Shown: one piece after another, positions 20,310 through 29,818 of the stretch
Numbering within the stretch: position 1 is the stretch's first letter
Layout: every line of letters begins with the position of its first letter
Assembly (NCBI RefSeq): GCF_963082655.1
Contig: NC_081554.1
Location: 47,723,761 to 47,787,760, forward strand
Direction: 5' to 3'
Source: Stomoxys calcitrans
Taxonomy: Eukaryota > Arthropoda > Insecta > Diptera > Muscidae
DNA length: 64,000 nt
Notes under the pieces: model-generated
Database searches by the model: none
Told to the model about the DNA's origin: nothing
The model's input: the letters and a program-made list of their open reading frames with translations, nothing else
Program-made: the position numbers and the translations under genes

Positions 20310-23080
20310 AGCTCGTTTTTGATCTTTATTTAAGGCTATTGATCACTCGTTCGTTTCAACCGGTGTCGTAGGACATAGGTCACACCGTAAGTAAACCACG
20401 TCTCGGAAAACTAAGTAGCCTTCATGTAGCCCAGAGTCTCACTTACACAGAAGCCACTGACTCATTGATAAAGTTTTCGTTCAATAAGCCAGCCGTAAGT
20501 AAATCACGTGGGAATGAAAATAGTGCAGTGAGATTGGAGCCTGAAAATCAGATCACCGACCAAATAGTGCCAGTGTTTTACCCGATGTCTATCAGACACA
20601 GCCCCTGAACCACTGTTTGATCATCGCATTCTTTCCGCTACTTCACAACTCCATCACGCCGAGAGAAAACCATGTCTCGTTGACTTGCCTTGCCATCGTT
20701 CTACCATTCTCTTCAGACACAGGAGCCATTAACCACGTTTTTGTCTCGACCGCCTACTCCCAGTGACGTAATGCTTTGATCACGCCGTAATTGAACCATA
20801 TGTCGGTGACTAGAGATGCCATAAGGCTACTCCCCCAATACATCTGCCTCAGAAACGTGGTTAACAAGTTGCCTTTATCCGGAGGGATATACGAGTATAA
20901 AGGCAACGACAGCATGGAGAGGTACAGTCTAGTGATAAGTACAATCAAGGGAATACCAAGTGAAAGAAAACAGTGAGCTTGACAATCAGAGCACCGACTA
21001 AATAGAACCAGTGTTTTGCCAGGTGTCTATGATACAAAGTACCTGAGCTGGCGTTCACCCGTCACCGCTTTCGCTAACTCACATTTCCGTCACGCTATCG
21101 CGCCGTCCGTGACTAACCTAGACAGCGTTCTGCCCTTCTTCAAGCGTCATTTCATCCCTTTGACCTAGTGCCTCGATCACGCCAATAGTGAACCATGTCT
21201 CCGTGACTAATCAGCCGGCGTTCTGCCCTTATCCTTAAACACAGGGGCCATTGATAACGCATTCGTTTTAACCGCCAACTTCTACGCCCCATTCACCAAG
21301 TGATTCGATCATATCCATTGTTCTGCTCTTGTCCTCAAACAAAGGAGCCATTGATCACGCTTTTACTACAATGGGCCACTTGCGCATCCCGGTGACCTAA
21401 TGCCTCGCTCACGCTGTAAGTAAATCACGTCTCGATGGCCTAAGTAGCCTTCCTTTCGCCCAAAAAAAAACTCCCTACTCACATACTCCCATTATCAAGC
21501 CGTAAATGAACCACGTCTCCCTAATCAATTTTTCTGAAGCAGTTATGACGCGTTCGATCTAACCGCCTACTCCCACGCTCCGTTCGACCGCGCAATAAGT
21601 GAAACATGGCTTGGTGACGAGCCTATCCAACGTTCAGACCTTGTCCTCAAACACAGGAGCCATTGGTCACGATTTTATTGTAATCGTTTATTTCCGCTTC
21701 CCGGTGACCTAGTGCCTCGATCACGCTATAAGTAAATCACGTTTCGGTAGCCTTCCTTTCGCCCAATAACTCCCTACCCAACAACTCCCACTATCACGCC
21801 GTAAATGAACCACGTCTCCGTAAAATAAGTAGCCAACGCTTCTTCCAGTGCTCCACTGACATAATTGCCTACTCCCACGCCCCATTGACCTACCGATTCG
21901 ATTATGCCATTAGTGAACCATGTCTCGGAAACTAGCCTATCCAACGTTCTGCCATTGTCTTCAAACAAAGGAGCCATTGATCAATCTTTTATTACAATCG
22001 CACTATCGCGTTTCGGTGCCTCTTCCACGCTGTAGGTAAATCACGTCTGGGTAATCTAAGCAGCCTTCGTTTCCCCCAAAAACTTCCTACCCACCCACTC
22101 TCACTATCACGCCGTCAATAAACCACGTCTCCGTAAACTAAGTAGCCAATGTTTCTTCCAGTGTGCCACTGACATAGGAGCTATTGAACCAGTTATCACG
22201 CGTTCGTTTAAACCAACTACTCCTGCGTACCGATGGCTCGATCACGCCATCAGTGAACCACGTCTCGACATGCACCCATTCTATGGCATACCATAACCGA
22301 GTTGCGGGAGTAGGCGGTTGAAACGAACTCATGATCATTGGCTGCAGTGTCTGAGAACAAGGGAAGAACGATGACCAGGTTAGTAGTTATGGTATGATAT
22401 GCTATAGTATGGGCGTATGTCGCACGCCTATTATGGCATGCCATACCATAACTACTAATCTGGCCAGCGTTCTTTCCTTGCTCTCAGGCCCAGGAGCCAG
22501 TGATCGCGTAATCCCGCGTCCCATTGAGATAGTGTCTCGATCACGCCAATAGTGATCCGAGTCTCGAAGACTAACCTGCCTAGAGTTCTTCCCTTTTCCT
22601 CAAGCACAGGAACCAGTGATCACCTAGTTCCGGCGCTTCGACAACGCCGTAAGTGAACCACTTGATTACTTTCCTCGCAATCGCTCTGCCCTTTTCCTTA
22701 GATACTACTACTCCCGCGAACCGGTAACCTAGTTTCACCCAGAGTTATTTCCTTTTCGTCAGGCACAGGAACCGGTGATCACCTAGTGCTCTGCCCTTTT
22801 TCTTAGATGCTACTACTCCAGCGTACCGGTAGCCTAGTTTCACGATCACGCGTTGAATAAATCACGTCTCTGTTAACCAAGTAGCCAGTGTTCTGTCCAA
22901 TACCTCGCTGAGACAAGAGCGATTGTGACATGGATGAGTCGTTCGCACCGGGCTCCTATACCCTCGTCACGATGTCACGCCCTGAGTCTCGGTAATCGGA
23001 GTATGCAGCGTAGTGCCAAGCGTCTGGTAGACCCGAAGCTGCTGAGACACTGACGGCAGTGGAGTGAACTTAACCAGGCG
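20310..23080. repeat. Degenerate satellite array with ~305 bp higher-order unit
   Basis: Built from related ~70-135 bp subunits that share CACGCCGTAA, GTGAACCACGTCTC, AACACAGGAGCCATTGATCA and CAACCGCCTACTCCC. The compound block TAAATCACGTCTCG / GTAGCCTTCCTTTCGCCC / ACTCCCACTATCACGCCGT recurs at 21424, 21733 and 22036 (spacings 309 and 303). A second compound block (AGTGAGATTGGAG / GTGCCAGTGTTTTACC) appears at 20537 and, diverged, at 20968. Between about 22300 and 22480 part of the array is inverted. No open frame suggests a protein. Confidence 0.85.
22310..22480. repeat. Inverted segment / palindrome inside the satellite
   Basis: GGAGTAGGCGGTTGAAACGA (22310-22329) is the complement of the usual TCGTTTCAACCGCCTACTCC. 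CCAGGTTAGTAGTTATGGTA (22377-22396) is matched in reverse by TACCATAACTACTAATCTGG at 22445-22464. The two arms flank a short centre containing GGCATACC-type palindromes. Confidence 0.8.
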
Positions 23081-23180
23081 CCAATAACCCCCGGACCATA
23101 TACCATAAGCCTAGCATGGAAGTGCATAGTTTAAGAACTGCTGCATTAAATAAAGAATAGTAGAAAACAAAACCCCTGGA

Positions 23181-23452
23181 GGCCACCAAAGCGCAGAGGT
23201 TAGCATGCCCGCCTATGACGCTGAACGCCTGGGTTCGAATCCTGGCGAGAACATCATGAAAAAAATGTTAGCGGTGGTTATCCCCTTCTAATGATAGCTG
23301 CATTTGTGAGGTACTTTGCCAGATAAAAACTTCTCCCCAAAGAGGTGTGCCGTTTGGAGTCGACTATAAAAAGGAAGCCCCTAACCATTAAGCTTAAACT
23401 AGAATCGGACAGCACTCATTGATAAGTGAGAAGTTTTCCCCTGTTGCTTTTA
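23181..23452 (+). mobile_element. tRNA-derived SINE, nearly full length
   Basis: The Pol III promoter is partly visible: A box AAGCGCAGAGG at 23189-23199 (consensus TRGYNNARNNG with one change) and perfect B box GGTTCGAATCC at 23232-23242, followed by TGGCGAGAACATC. The body has TTAGCGGTGG, TTTGTGAGGTACTTTGCC, GACTATAAAAAGGAAGCC and TCGGACAGCACTCATTGATA. It stops at CCCCTGTTGC, before the final tail. The tRNA-like head lacks an intact cloverleaf, so it is a SINE and not a tRNA gene. Confidence 0.88.
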
Positions 23453-23795
23453 GGAAGCTTTATAGGCAAATTTGCTTTTGTAAAGCAAAGCAAACTTCGG
23501 TTTTCCTTTCTCTATCGGAGACAAAAATAAATTGTTGTGCAGTGCCCCAACAATCAGAGCTTAACTTGCCGTTGAAGTGGACTGAGACATACATCTCATT
23601 CTGAGAATGTTATGAGTTTGGAAGGACCCACAGGATCTTCCGCTGCTAATGTATTTGTATGTATTCTTCTTAATTGTACTCTTTCCCAAGGAGCTTTCAT
23701 TGAAGCACCCTATTACCCTGGGTGGGTTGCTTGATTGGTGGGGAAATACTCAGACACTTCGCCCCCAATTTGGGTGTCAGATGAGTACGCTAATA
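23453..23795. other. No feature recognised
   Basis: Spacer between SINE and mariner derivative. A direct echo (GCAAATTTGCTTTTGTAAAG, 23467-23486) is followed by AT-rich sequence; nothing can be named. Confidence 0.4.
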
Positions 23796-24402
23796 AAGGG
23801 TGATTTTTTTGAGGTTAGGATTTTCATGCATTAGTATTTGACAGATCACGTGGGATTTCAGACATGGTGTCAAAGAGAAAGATGCTCAGTATGCTTTGAC
23901 ATTTCATCATGAATAGACTTACTAACGAGCAACGCTTGCAAATCATTGAATTTTATTACCAAAATCAGTGTTCGGTTCGAAATGTGTTCAAATTTTGACA
24001 AATTTTGTTCAGCGATGAGGCTCATTTCTGGTTGAATGGCTACGTAAATAAGCAAAATTGCCGCATTTGGAGTGAAGAGCAACCAGAAGCCGTTCAAGAA
24101 CTGCCCATGCATCCCGAAAAATGCACTGTTTGGTGTGGTTTGTACGCTGGTGGAATCATTGGACCGTATTTTTTCAAAGATGCTGTTGGACGCAACGTTA
24201 CGGTGAATGAACACATTTCGAACCGAACACTGATTTTGGTAATAAAATTCAATGATTTGCAAGCGTTGCTCGTTAGTAAGTCTATTCATGATGAAATGTC
24301 AAAGCATACTGAGCATCTTTCTCTTTGACATCATGTCTGAAATCCCACGTGATCTGTCAAATACTAATGCATGAAAATCCTAACCTCAAAAAAATCGCCC
24401 TT
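23796..24402. mobile_element. Foldback mariner derivative with ~190 bp inverted repeats
   Basis: The ends read AAGGGTGATTTTTTTGAGG (from 23796) and its complement (to 24402), with TA on both sides. The inverted repeats extend about 190 bp and carry the transposase start (MNRLTNEQRLQIIEFYYQN) at both ends: forward at 23910-23990 and reversed at 24210-24290. The 215 bp centre reads FSDEAHFWLNGYVNKQNCRI and IIGPYFFKDAVGRNVTVN, i.e. the first catalytic aspartate region of a mariner-type transposase. The rest of the catalytic domain is absent, so it is non-autonomous. The parent family is the one at 52299-53222. Confidence 0.92.
24005..24208 (+). pseudogene. Mariner-type transposase fragment inside the foldback element
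   Basis: Translation from 24005 reads MFSDEAHFWLNGYVNKQNC, then WSEEQPEAVQELPMHPEK and CTVWCGLYAGGIIGPYFF. The D of FSDEAHF is the first residue of the DDE/D triad; the second and third acidic residues are missing. The frame then runs into the inverted repeat, so the last third of the predicted 107-codon frame is reverse-complement sequence and not transposase. Confidence 0.85.
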
Positions 24403-24461
24403 TAGTTTTGGTGTTTGAACAAATATACTGTGAAGCGAAAACGCGTGATTTGCTTTACATA

Positions 24462-24500
24462 CATATTTCCCATTGAACATTCCATTAAGAAACAGAGGAC
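24462..24500 (-). mobile_element. SINE 3' tail fragment
   Basis: TTTCCCATTGAACATTCCAT followed by TAAGAAACAGAGG is the complement of the SINE tail (GTTCCTTAGTGGAATGTTCA). Only the tail is present, as at 12629. Confidence 0.6.
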
Positions 24501-26246
24501 ACTGCATTGAGTATGTATGTAGGTAAGTGAGCTTACTGATTTGCTTTACCCAATGCAAATGTATTCCTCATGCAAAAACTGATCATCTTGTCTGCCTAGC
24601 TTAGATCTACCAAGTCAACAAGGAGTTTTTTACTTACACATTACCAGTGATCCCAGTTAAAGATCTCCAACAATTTCAAACATCCAAATGCACCAATATG
24701 TAGGCATGTAAGTATGTACCTACATATAAAATAAGGCAACATAAACCCCATTTCCATTGTCTCCACTCACACAGTAATCGTAATGGAAATAGATTGTCTT
24801 GCAAACTCTTCTGCACACATATGAACAAAGTGTATTTCTTTTTTTTTGCAAAAGAACTATAAAGCACTTTTTCAATTTCAGTTTGAATTTTTTTTCCTTT
24901 GTTTTCAAAATAGATTTAGTATTTCTAAGATATACATACAAACATATGTATGTATAAGCGTCCAAACGCAATGCATGAATAATTGAACGCATACGAACAC
25001 AATTCATGCAAGTACGTGTCGTTATAATTCTGAGAATGTATTTATAGATTGCACTCATACATTCACATAACGATGAATTATAGGAAAAAAACACAAAATC
25101 GGTAAACAATTTACCCATACATTCTCATAAACATTCTACTCTCACCTATACTCTTTCAAAAAGTCATTTCGAAGACTTTCGCTCTTTCTCTCCTCTCTCT
25201 TTACCATCCACACACACACACATCGATGCTTGCATTCAGCAAACAACAACAACCTCCTCTCTCATTGCCATGGCAAACAGCAGAAAGCGAATGACGGCAC
25301 AAAGCAAATCGGACAACACAAGTAGCCGTTCGTGGCTGAATAAGCGAATCACAAACACATGCGTTACAACGCTCGCCGGCTCTACATTCCCACAGCCCAA
25401 TGTTGTGCCAGTACAAAGTCCACAGACAACACACACATTCTCACATCAAGTAGGCCATATGTGAGTGAGAATGCGAGTAATTCATTTTCGAATATTCGTG
25501 GGTGTGTGCAAGTGCGAGACAATCTGTGGGTGTGTAGCGCACATGCATGTAAACGAATAGAACGTATATTGTTTTTTTTTTGTTTTTTACTTTTGTTGCT
25601 TATTCCCCAATTATTGCGTGAGTGGTGTTCGTTCGTTCCATCAGCTTGGACTGGCACGTTTACAATGAAATGAAATGTTTACACGCGGGTGTTTGTGTGT
25701 GCATGTGTGCGTGCGTGTCAGAATGAGGGCATATTCAAAGCCGTATAGGAGAATGGGCAGGGTAAGAATGGAATAGAATAGAATAAAATATGATATAATA
25801 AGCGTTAAAACACCAGCTACCGAGCCTTATTGAGGAGGAAATAATGAATTTATGCTTTTACAAACGCACACACCCGCATTCGATGGCATAGCCATATACA
25901 CATACAAACTCATTTATAGTTGCTATGACGGCCGTAGGAAGAATTTGCACAGATTAACAGCCCACGCATATTTGGTGGGGAATGGGATATGTTAATGACC
26001 TATTTTAACGCCGATAGGGACTGGGGTTAGAGTTTAATGAATTGCCCCTTCAATGGGAGCCAAAAGAACGGATTTCAATTTTGTAGGAACTTTGAATAAA
26101 GCTTGTGGGTGTTCCATCAAAATGGGATTAATTTATATTGACACACATTTTCGGTCCTGAAAGATCCGTGTTTGCCAATGTGGCTAAAATTTGACAAGTG
26201 AAGTTCAACTTGATATATGGTCTATAGTGGATTACCAGGATTACGA
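24501..26246. other. Repeat-poor region without recognised gene
   Basis: AT-rich sequence with CT-rich (25170-25200), CA-rich (25208-25222) and GTGT-rich (25690-25720) runs. Several open frames of 60-130 codons on both strands overlap each other and show no family signature. Candidate regulatory or simply intergenic DNA; nothing can be assigned. Confidence 0.5.
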
Positions 26247-26542
26247 AGGGCACCGTAGCGCAGAGGTAAGCTTGCCCGCCTATGACGCTGAACGCCGGGG
26301 ATCGAATCCTGGCGAGAGCATCAGAAAAAAAATTTTAGCGGTGCTCCTAATGCTGGCAACATTTGTGAGGTACTATGCCATGTCAAAAATTCTCCTCAAA
26401 GTGGTGTCGCACTGGAGCACGCCCTTCGGACTCGGCTATAAAAAAGAAGGCCCCTTATCATTGAACTTTAAATTTGAATCGGACAGCACTCAGTGATATG
26501 TTTCCCCCCGTTCCTTAGTGGAATGTTCATGGGCAAATTTTC
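26247..26542 (+). mobile_element. tRNA-derived SINE, full length
   Basis: Best copy in the window. A box TAGCGCAGAGG at 26256-26266 fits TRGYNNARNNG exactly; B box GGATCGAATCC at 26299-26309 has one change. The body runs through TTTGTGAGGTACTATGCCAT, ACGCCCTTCGGACTCGGCTA and CCCCTTATCATTGAACTTTA, and the tail is GTTCCTTAGTGGAATGTTCA plus TGGGCAAATTTT. Length is about 296 bp. The next element, a LINE endonuclease fragment, begins directly after it. Confidence 0.9.
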
Positions 26543-26599
26543 AAAGCCGCATCGATGGGGCTCAATTATCTCATTGACACTATGTTTATTCTTTCACAC

Positions 26600-27274
26600 A
26601 GTATTTCCGAAAGTCCCCGCAATTCGCATAAAAGCCAAATTCTTCAACATCAGCCTTATTTGTGCCCACGCCCCGACGGAAGACAAGGACGAGCAGACCA
26701 AGGATATATTCTACGAGCGCCTAGATAGAGAATATGACCGCTGCCCCGCCCATGATATTAAAATCGTTCTGGGAGATGTTCATGCCAAGATAGGGAAGGA
26801 AGACATCTTTGGTCCAAGAGTCGGAAAGTTTAGCCGAGGTAGTGTCCGGTACTGGGCAGAGGCTGATAGATTTCGTCGTGGCAAAAAAAAAACATGGTAG
26901 TTAGTAGTATCAGATTTCAACATAAAAAGATTCACAAAGCCACATGGCTGTCACCCGATCAAAACACGAGGAACAAATTGATCACTTTGTGATAGATGAA
27001 TGAGGTCTAATAGCAGTGACCCGACTGAAGAACAACAAGGCAGCAGGAGCCGACGGGTTACCCGCTGAACTATTTAAGACCGGAAGCGACACGCTGATAA
27101 GGCGTATGCATCAACTTGTCTGCGCAATCTGGCTAGAAGAACTCATACCCGATATTCGGAACTTCAGCAACTACAGAGGAATAAGTCTCCTCCCCATCGC
27201 ATACAAGAAACTCTCGAGCGTACTGTGTGTAAGATTAAAACCTAAAGTCAATGAGATAATTCGGCCCTATTAAT
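26600..27274 (+). mobile_element. LINE remnant: endonuclease plus reverse transcriptase (RTE-like)
   Basis: 26600-26900 encodes an endonuclease segment: AKFFNISLICAHAPTEDKDE, YDRCPAHDIKIVLGDVHAKI (GDxHAK stands for the family GDFNA), GKEDIFGPRVGKF. After a large internal deletion, 27016-27273 encodes RT: LKNNKAAGADGLPAELFKTG, MHQLVCAIWLEE, NYRGISLLPIAYKKLSSVL. This is the same family as 9480-11290, in the opposite orientation. It ends abruptly at 27274 where another LINE family begins. Confidence 0.85.
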
Positions 27275-27279
27275 GCAAG

Positions 27280-28005
27280 AGAAGATTAGCTCATCACTGC
27301 AGGGCAATCGGAGATCTTTGCAATTAAAGAAGTACTGCGATGGCTAGAATGTAACGTCATAACGATGATTAGGCTACATATCTTCTCAGACAGCCAGACA
27401 GCCATTAAATTCCTGGAAAACGTATTTCAGAATTCAAAAACCGCCCTCGACTGTCGTAGATCTCTCAACGGAATGGCTTAGAGATATCCCAGAAAATTGT
27501 AAAGTAGACGAGCTTCCGAGACTGTGAACTACCCCACACATTCCAGGTGAACTGGAATCAATGGGTATGCCTCTAACGACATGTAAGCTAAAGCTTCAGG
27601 ATCAGGTCCGAAGGCCAACGAATGACAGATGATCACAAAGGGTGGGAGCTTGCGAGACTATAAACTAACCCACACATTCAAGGGGAACTGGAATCTGTGG
27701 GTATGCCTCTAACGACATGTGAGCTAAAGCTTCAGGATCAGGCCCGAAGGCCAACGAATGGCAGATGATCACAAAGGGTGAGTTGTGAACATTCTAAAAT
27801 TATGTAACCTAATCTAGACATGAAGAGGTCTACCGCTCTGTTGTCGTTAGAACAGACGTCGCAGTCATTGTGTCCGACATGGCAGGAAAACATGCTGACA
27901 GAAAGGTATCTTCCTTCTACTGTTCCTGTGGTATTACAATGGACGAAAACCTCAAACATTCTATGACCATTTAGAGAAGATAAGAAGTGGTTTTTTTCAC
28001 CGCAA
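27280..28005 (+). mobile_element. LINE remnant: RNase H and C-terminal domain (family 2) with internal duplication
   Basis: 27315-27470 reads EIFAIKEVLRWLECNV and LHIFSDSQTAIKFLENV, RNase H strands with catalytic E and D (SDSQ). 27507 onward reads DELARLGTTLHIPGELESMG and MPLTTCKLKLQDQ, the region behind the RNase H domain. This 138 bp segment is duplicated in tandem (27509-27646 and 27647-27784). 27815-27965 reads LDMKRSTALLSLERTDVAVI and KHADRK, then C-x-C residues of the terminal cysteine motif. Frames are broken. The downstream end is cut by a DINE-like element. Confidence 0.8.
27509..27784 (+). repeat. 138 bp tandem duplication within the LINE
   Basis: GAGCTTCCGAGACTGTGAAC at 27509 and GAGCTTGCGAGACTATAAAC at 27647 start two copies that stay alignable through ATGGGTATGCCTCTAACGAC, GCTAAAGCTTCAGGATCAGG and CAGATGATCACAAAGGGTG. 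The copies differ at only a few positions. Confidence 0.9.
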
Positions 28006-28010
28006 AGAAT

Positions 28011-29170
28011 TTTTATACCCTCCACCATAGGATGGGGGGTATACTAATTTCGTCATTCTGTTTGTAACTATTCGAAATATTCGTCTGAGATCCCATAAAG
28101 TATGTATATTCTTGATCGTCGTGACATTTTATGTCGATCTAGTCCGTCCGTCTGTCTGTCGAAAGCACGCTAACTTCCGAAGGAGTAAAGCTAGCCGCTT
28201 AAAATTTTGCACAAATACTTCTTATTAGTGTAGATCGGTTGGTATTGTAAATGGGCCATATCGGTCCATGTTTTGATATAGCTGCCATATAAACCGATCT
28301 TGGGTCTTGACTTCTTGAGCCTCCAGAGTGCACAATTCTTATCCGATTGGAATGAAATTTTGCACGACGTGTTTTGTTGTGATATCCAACAACTGTGCCA
28401 AGTATGGTTTAAATCGGTTTATAACCTGATATAGCTGCCATATAAACCGATCTTGGGTTTTGACTTCTTGAGCCTCTAGAGTGCGCAATTCTTATCCGAT
28501 TGGAATGAAATTTCGCACGACGTGTTTTGTTATGATATCCAACAACTGTGCCAAGTATGGTTCAAATCGTTTCATAACTTGATATAGCTGTCATATAAAC
28601 CGATCTTGGGTCTTGACTTCTTGAGCCTCTAGAGGGCGCAATTATTATCCATTTTGAATGAATTTTGGCACGACGTGTTTTGTTATGATATCCAACAACT
28701 GTGCCAAGTATGGTTCAAATCGGTCCATAACCTGATATAGCTGCCATATAAACCGATCTTGGGTCTTGACTTCTTCAGCCTCTAGAGTGCGCAATTCTTA
28801 TCCGATTGGAATGAAATTTTGTACGACGGATTCTCTCATGACCATCAACATACGTGTTTATTATGGTCTGAATCGGTCTATAGCCCGATACAGCTCCCAT
28901 ATAAATCGATCTCTCTATTTTACTTCTTTAGCTCCCAAAGTGCGAAATTCTTATTCGAATTGGCTGACATTTTACACAGGTCTCCAACATATAATTTAAT
29001 TGTGGTCCAAACCGGACCATATCTTGATATCGCTCTAATAGCAGAGCAAATCTTTTCTTATATCCTGTTTTGCCTAGAGGAGATGCCGGGAAAAGAACTT
29101 GACAAATTCGATCCATGGTGGAGGGTATATAAGATTCGGCCCGGCCGAACTTAGCACGCTTTTACTTGTT
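28011..29170 (+). mobile_element. Complete DINE-1-like element (type 1)
   Basis: Starts TTTTATACCCTCCACCATAG and ends GATCCATGGTGGAGGGTATA, TTCGGCCCGGCCGAA, CTTAGCACGCTTTTACTTG. Internal order is the ATATTCTTGATCG segment, the GTCC tract GTCCGTCCGTCTGTCTGTCG (28143-28162), then five or six ~151 bp units (TAAACCGATCTTGGG at about 28291, 28443, 28597, 28749). The palindrome TTCGGCCCGGCCGAA, about 20 bp from the end, is the sort of 3' hairpin carried by Helitron-type elements. It is inserted in the 3' part of a LINE. Confidence 0.85.
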
Positions 29171-29479
29171 TAAAATTTTTTTGTTTGAATTGTTGAGCTA
29201 TTAAAAGTTGCTGACGTTCGACAAGCCGATTTATCACCAAAACATGACTTAATATGACAGGAGAAATTTTTTAAACTAGATTCATTGGGCCGACTTACGC
29301 CATTTTAAACTACAATGGGATACCTCTTTCCTCAAACGAGTCAGAAATTTTGCTAAAAGAGCTCAATTGTTAGATATTTTTCTACCTTTGGGGTTGGATT
29401 TTGTTATCGTTTTGGGCATTGCTGTGTGACAAATACTTGTGATAGCGGTTTCCTCAGTTTGATATTCTCCCAGCAGTCT

Positions 29480-29818
29480 GTCAATCTCTTCTAGGAGTAA
29501 TGTTGTGTCAAGCATGCTGACGTTCCATCTTCTGGTCTATTCGAAAATATTTCTTGGTTGTGAGTACTGAGTTGAAATCGCCTGTTAATACCAGCTAACC
29601 ACCTTTGAGCCTTGCAAGGTCTTCGATGCTATCTAATTTTTCCTGAAAGAGCTCGATGCTGTCGCTTGTGGCAAGATAGCAGCTTACAATCGTCAACACT
29701 TCTCTTTGAATCCATACAAAGCCATATCCGCGTCCGCGGTCATATATCGGCTGTATGCACAATGGAGACCATATTCTTTTTTTCGTGTAACCGACACGCA
29801 GGGGATTTCCACTATATA
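29480..29818 (-). mobile_element. LINE endonuclease fragment
   Basis: Minus strand: GYGFVWIQREVLTIVSCYLA, SIELFQEKLDSIEDLARL (29600-29740), then LTGDFNS (29570-29600) with the catalytic GDFN motif, and a frameshifted continuation to about 29480. It is bounded at the right by the 3' end of another LINE. R1-like endonuclease by its wording; RT is absent. Confidence 0.75.

Noticed and set aside
23181..23260. Possible tRNA gene
   Set aside because: A and B boxes are present but the acceptor and anticodon stems do not pair and the sequence continues into a repeated SINE body.
26600..26900. Host gene resembling craniofacial development protein 2
   Set aside because: The segment is a LINE endonuclease continued by LINE RT at 27016; the name is a common mis-annotation of such elements.
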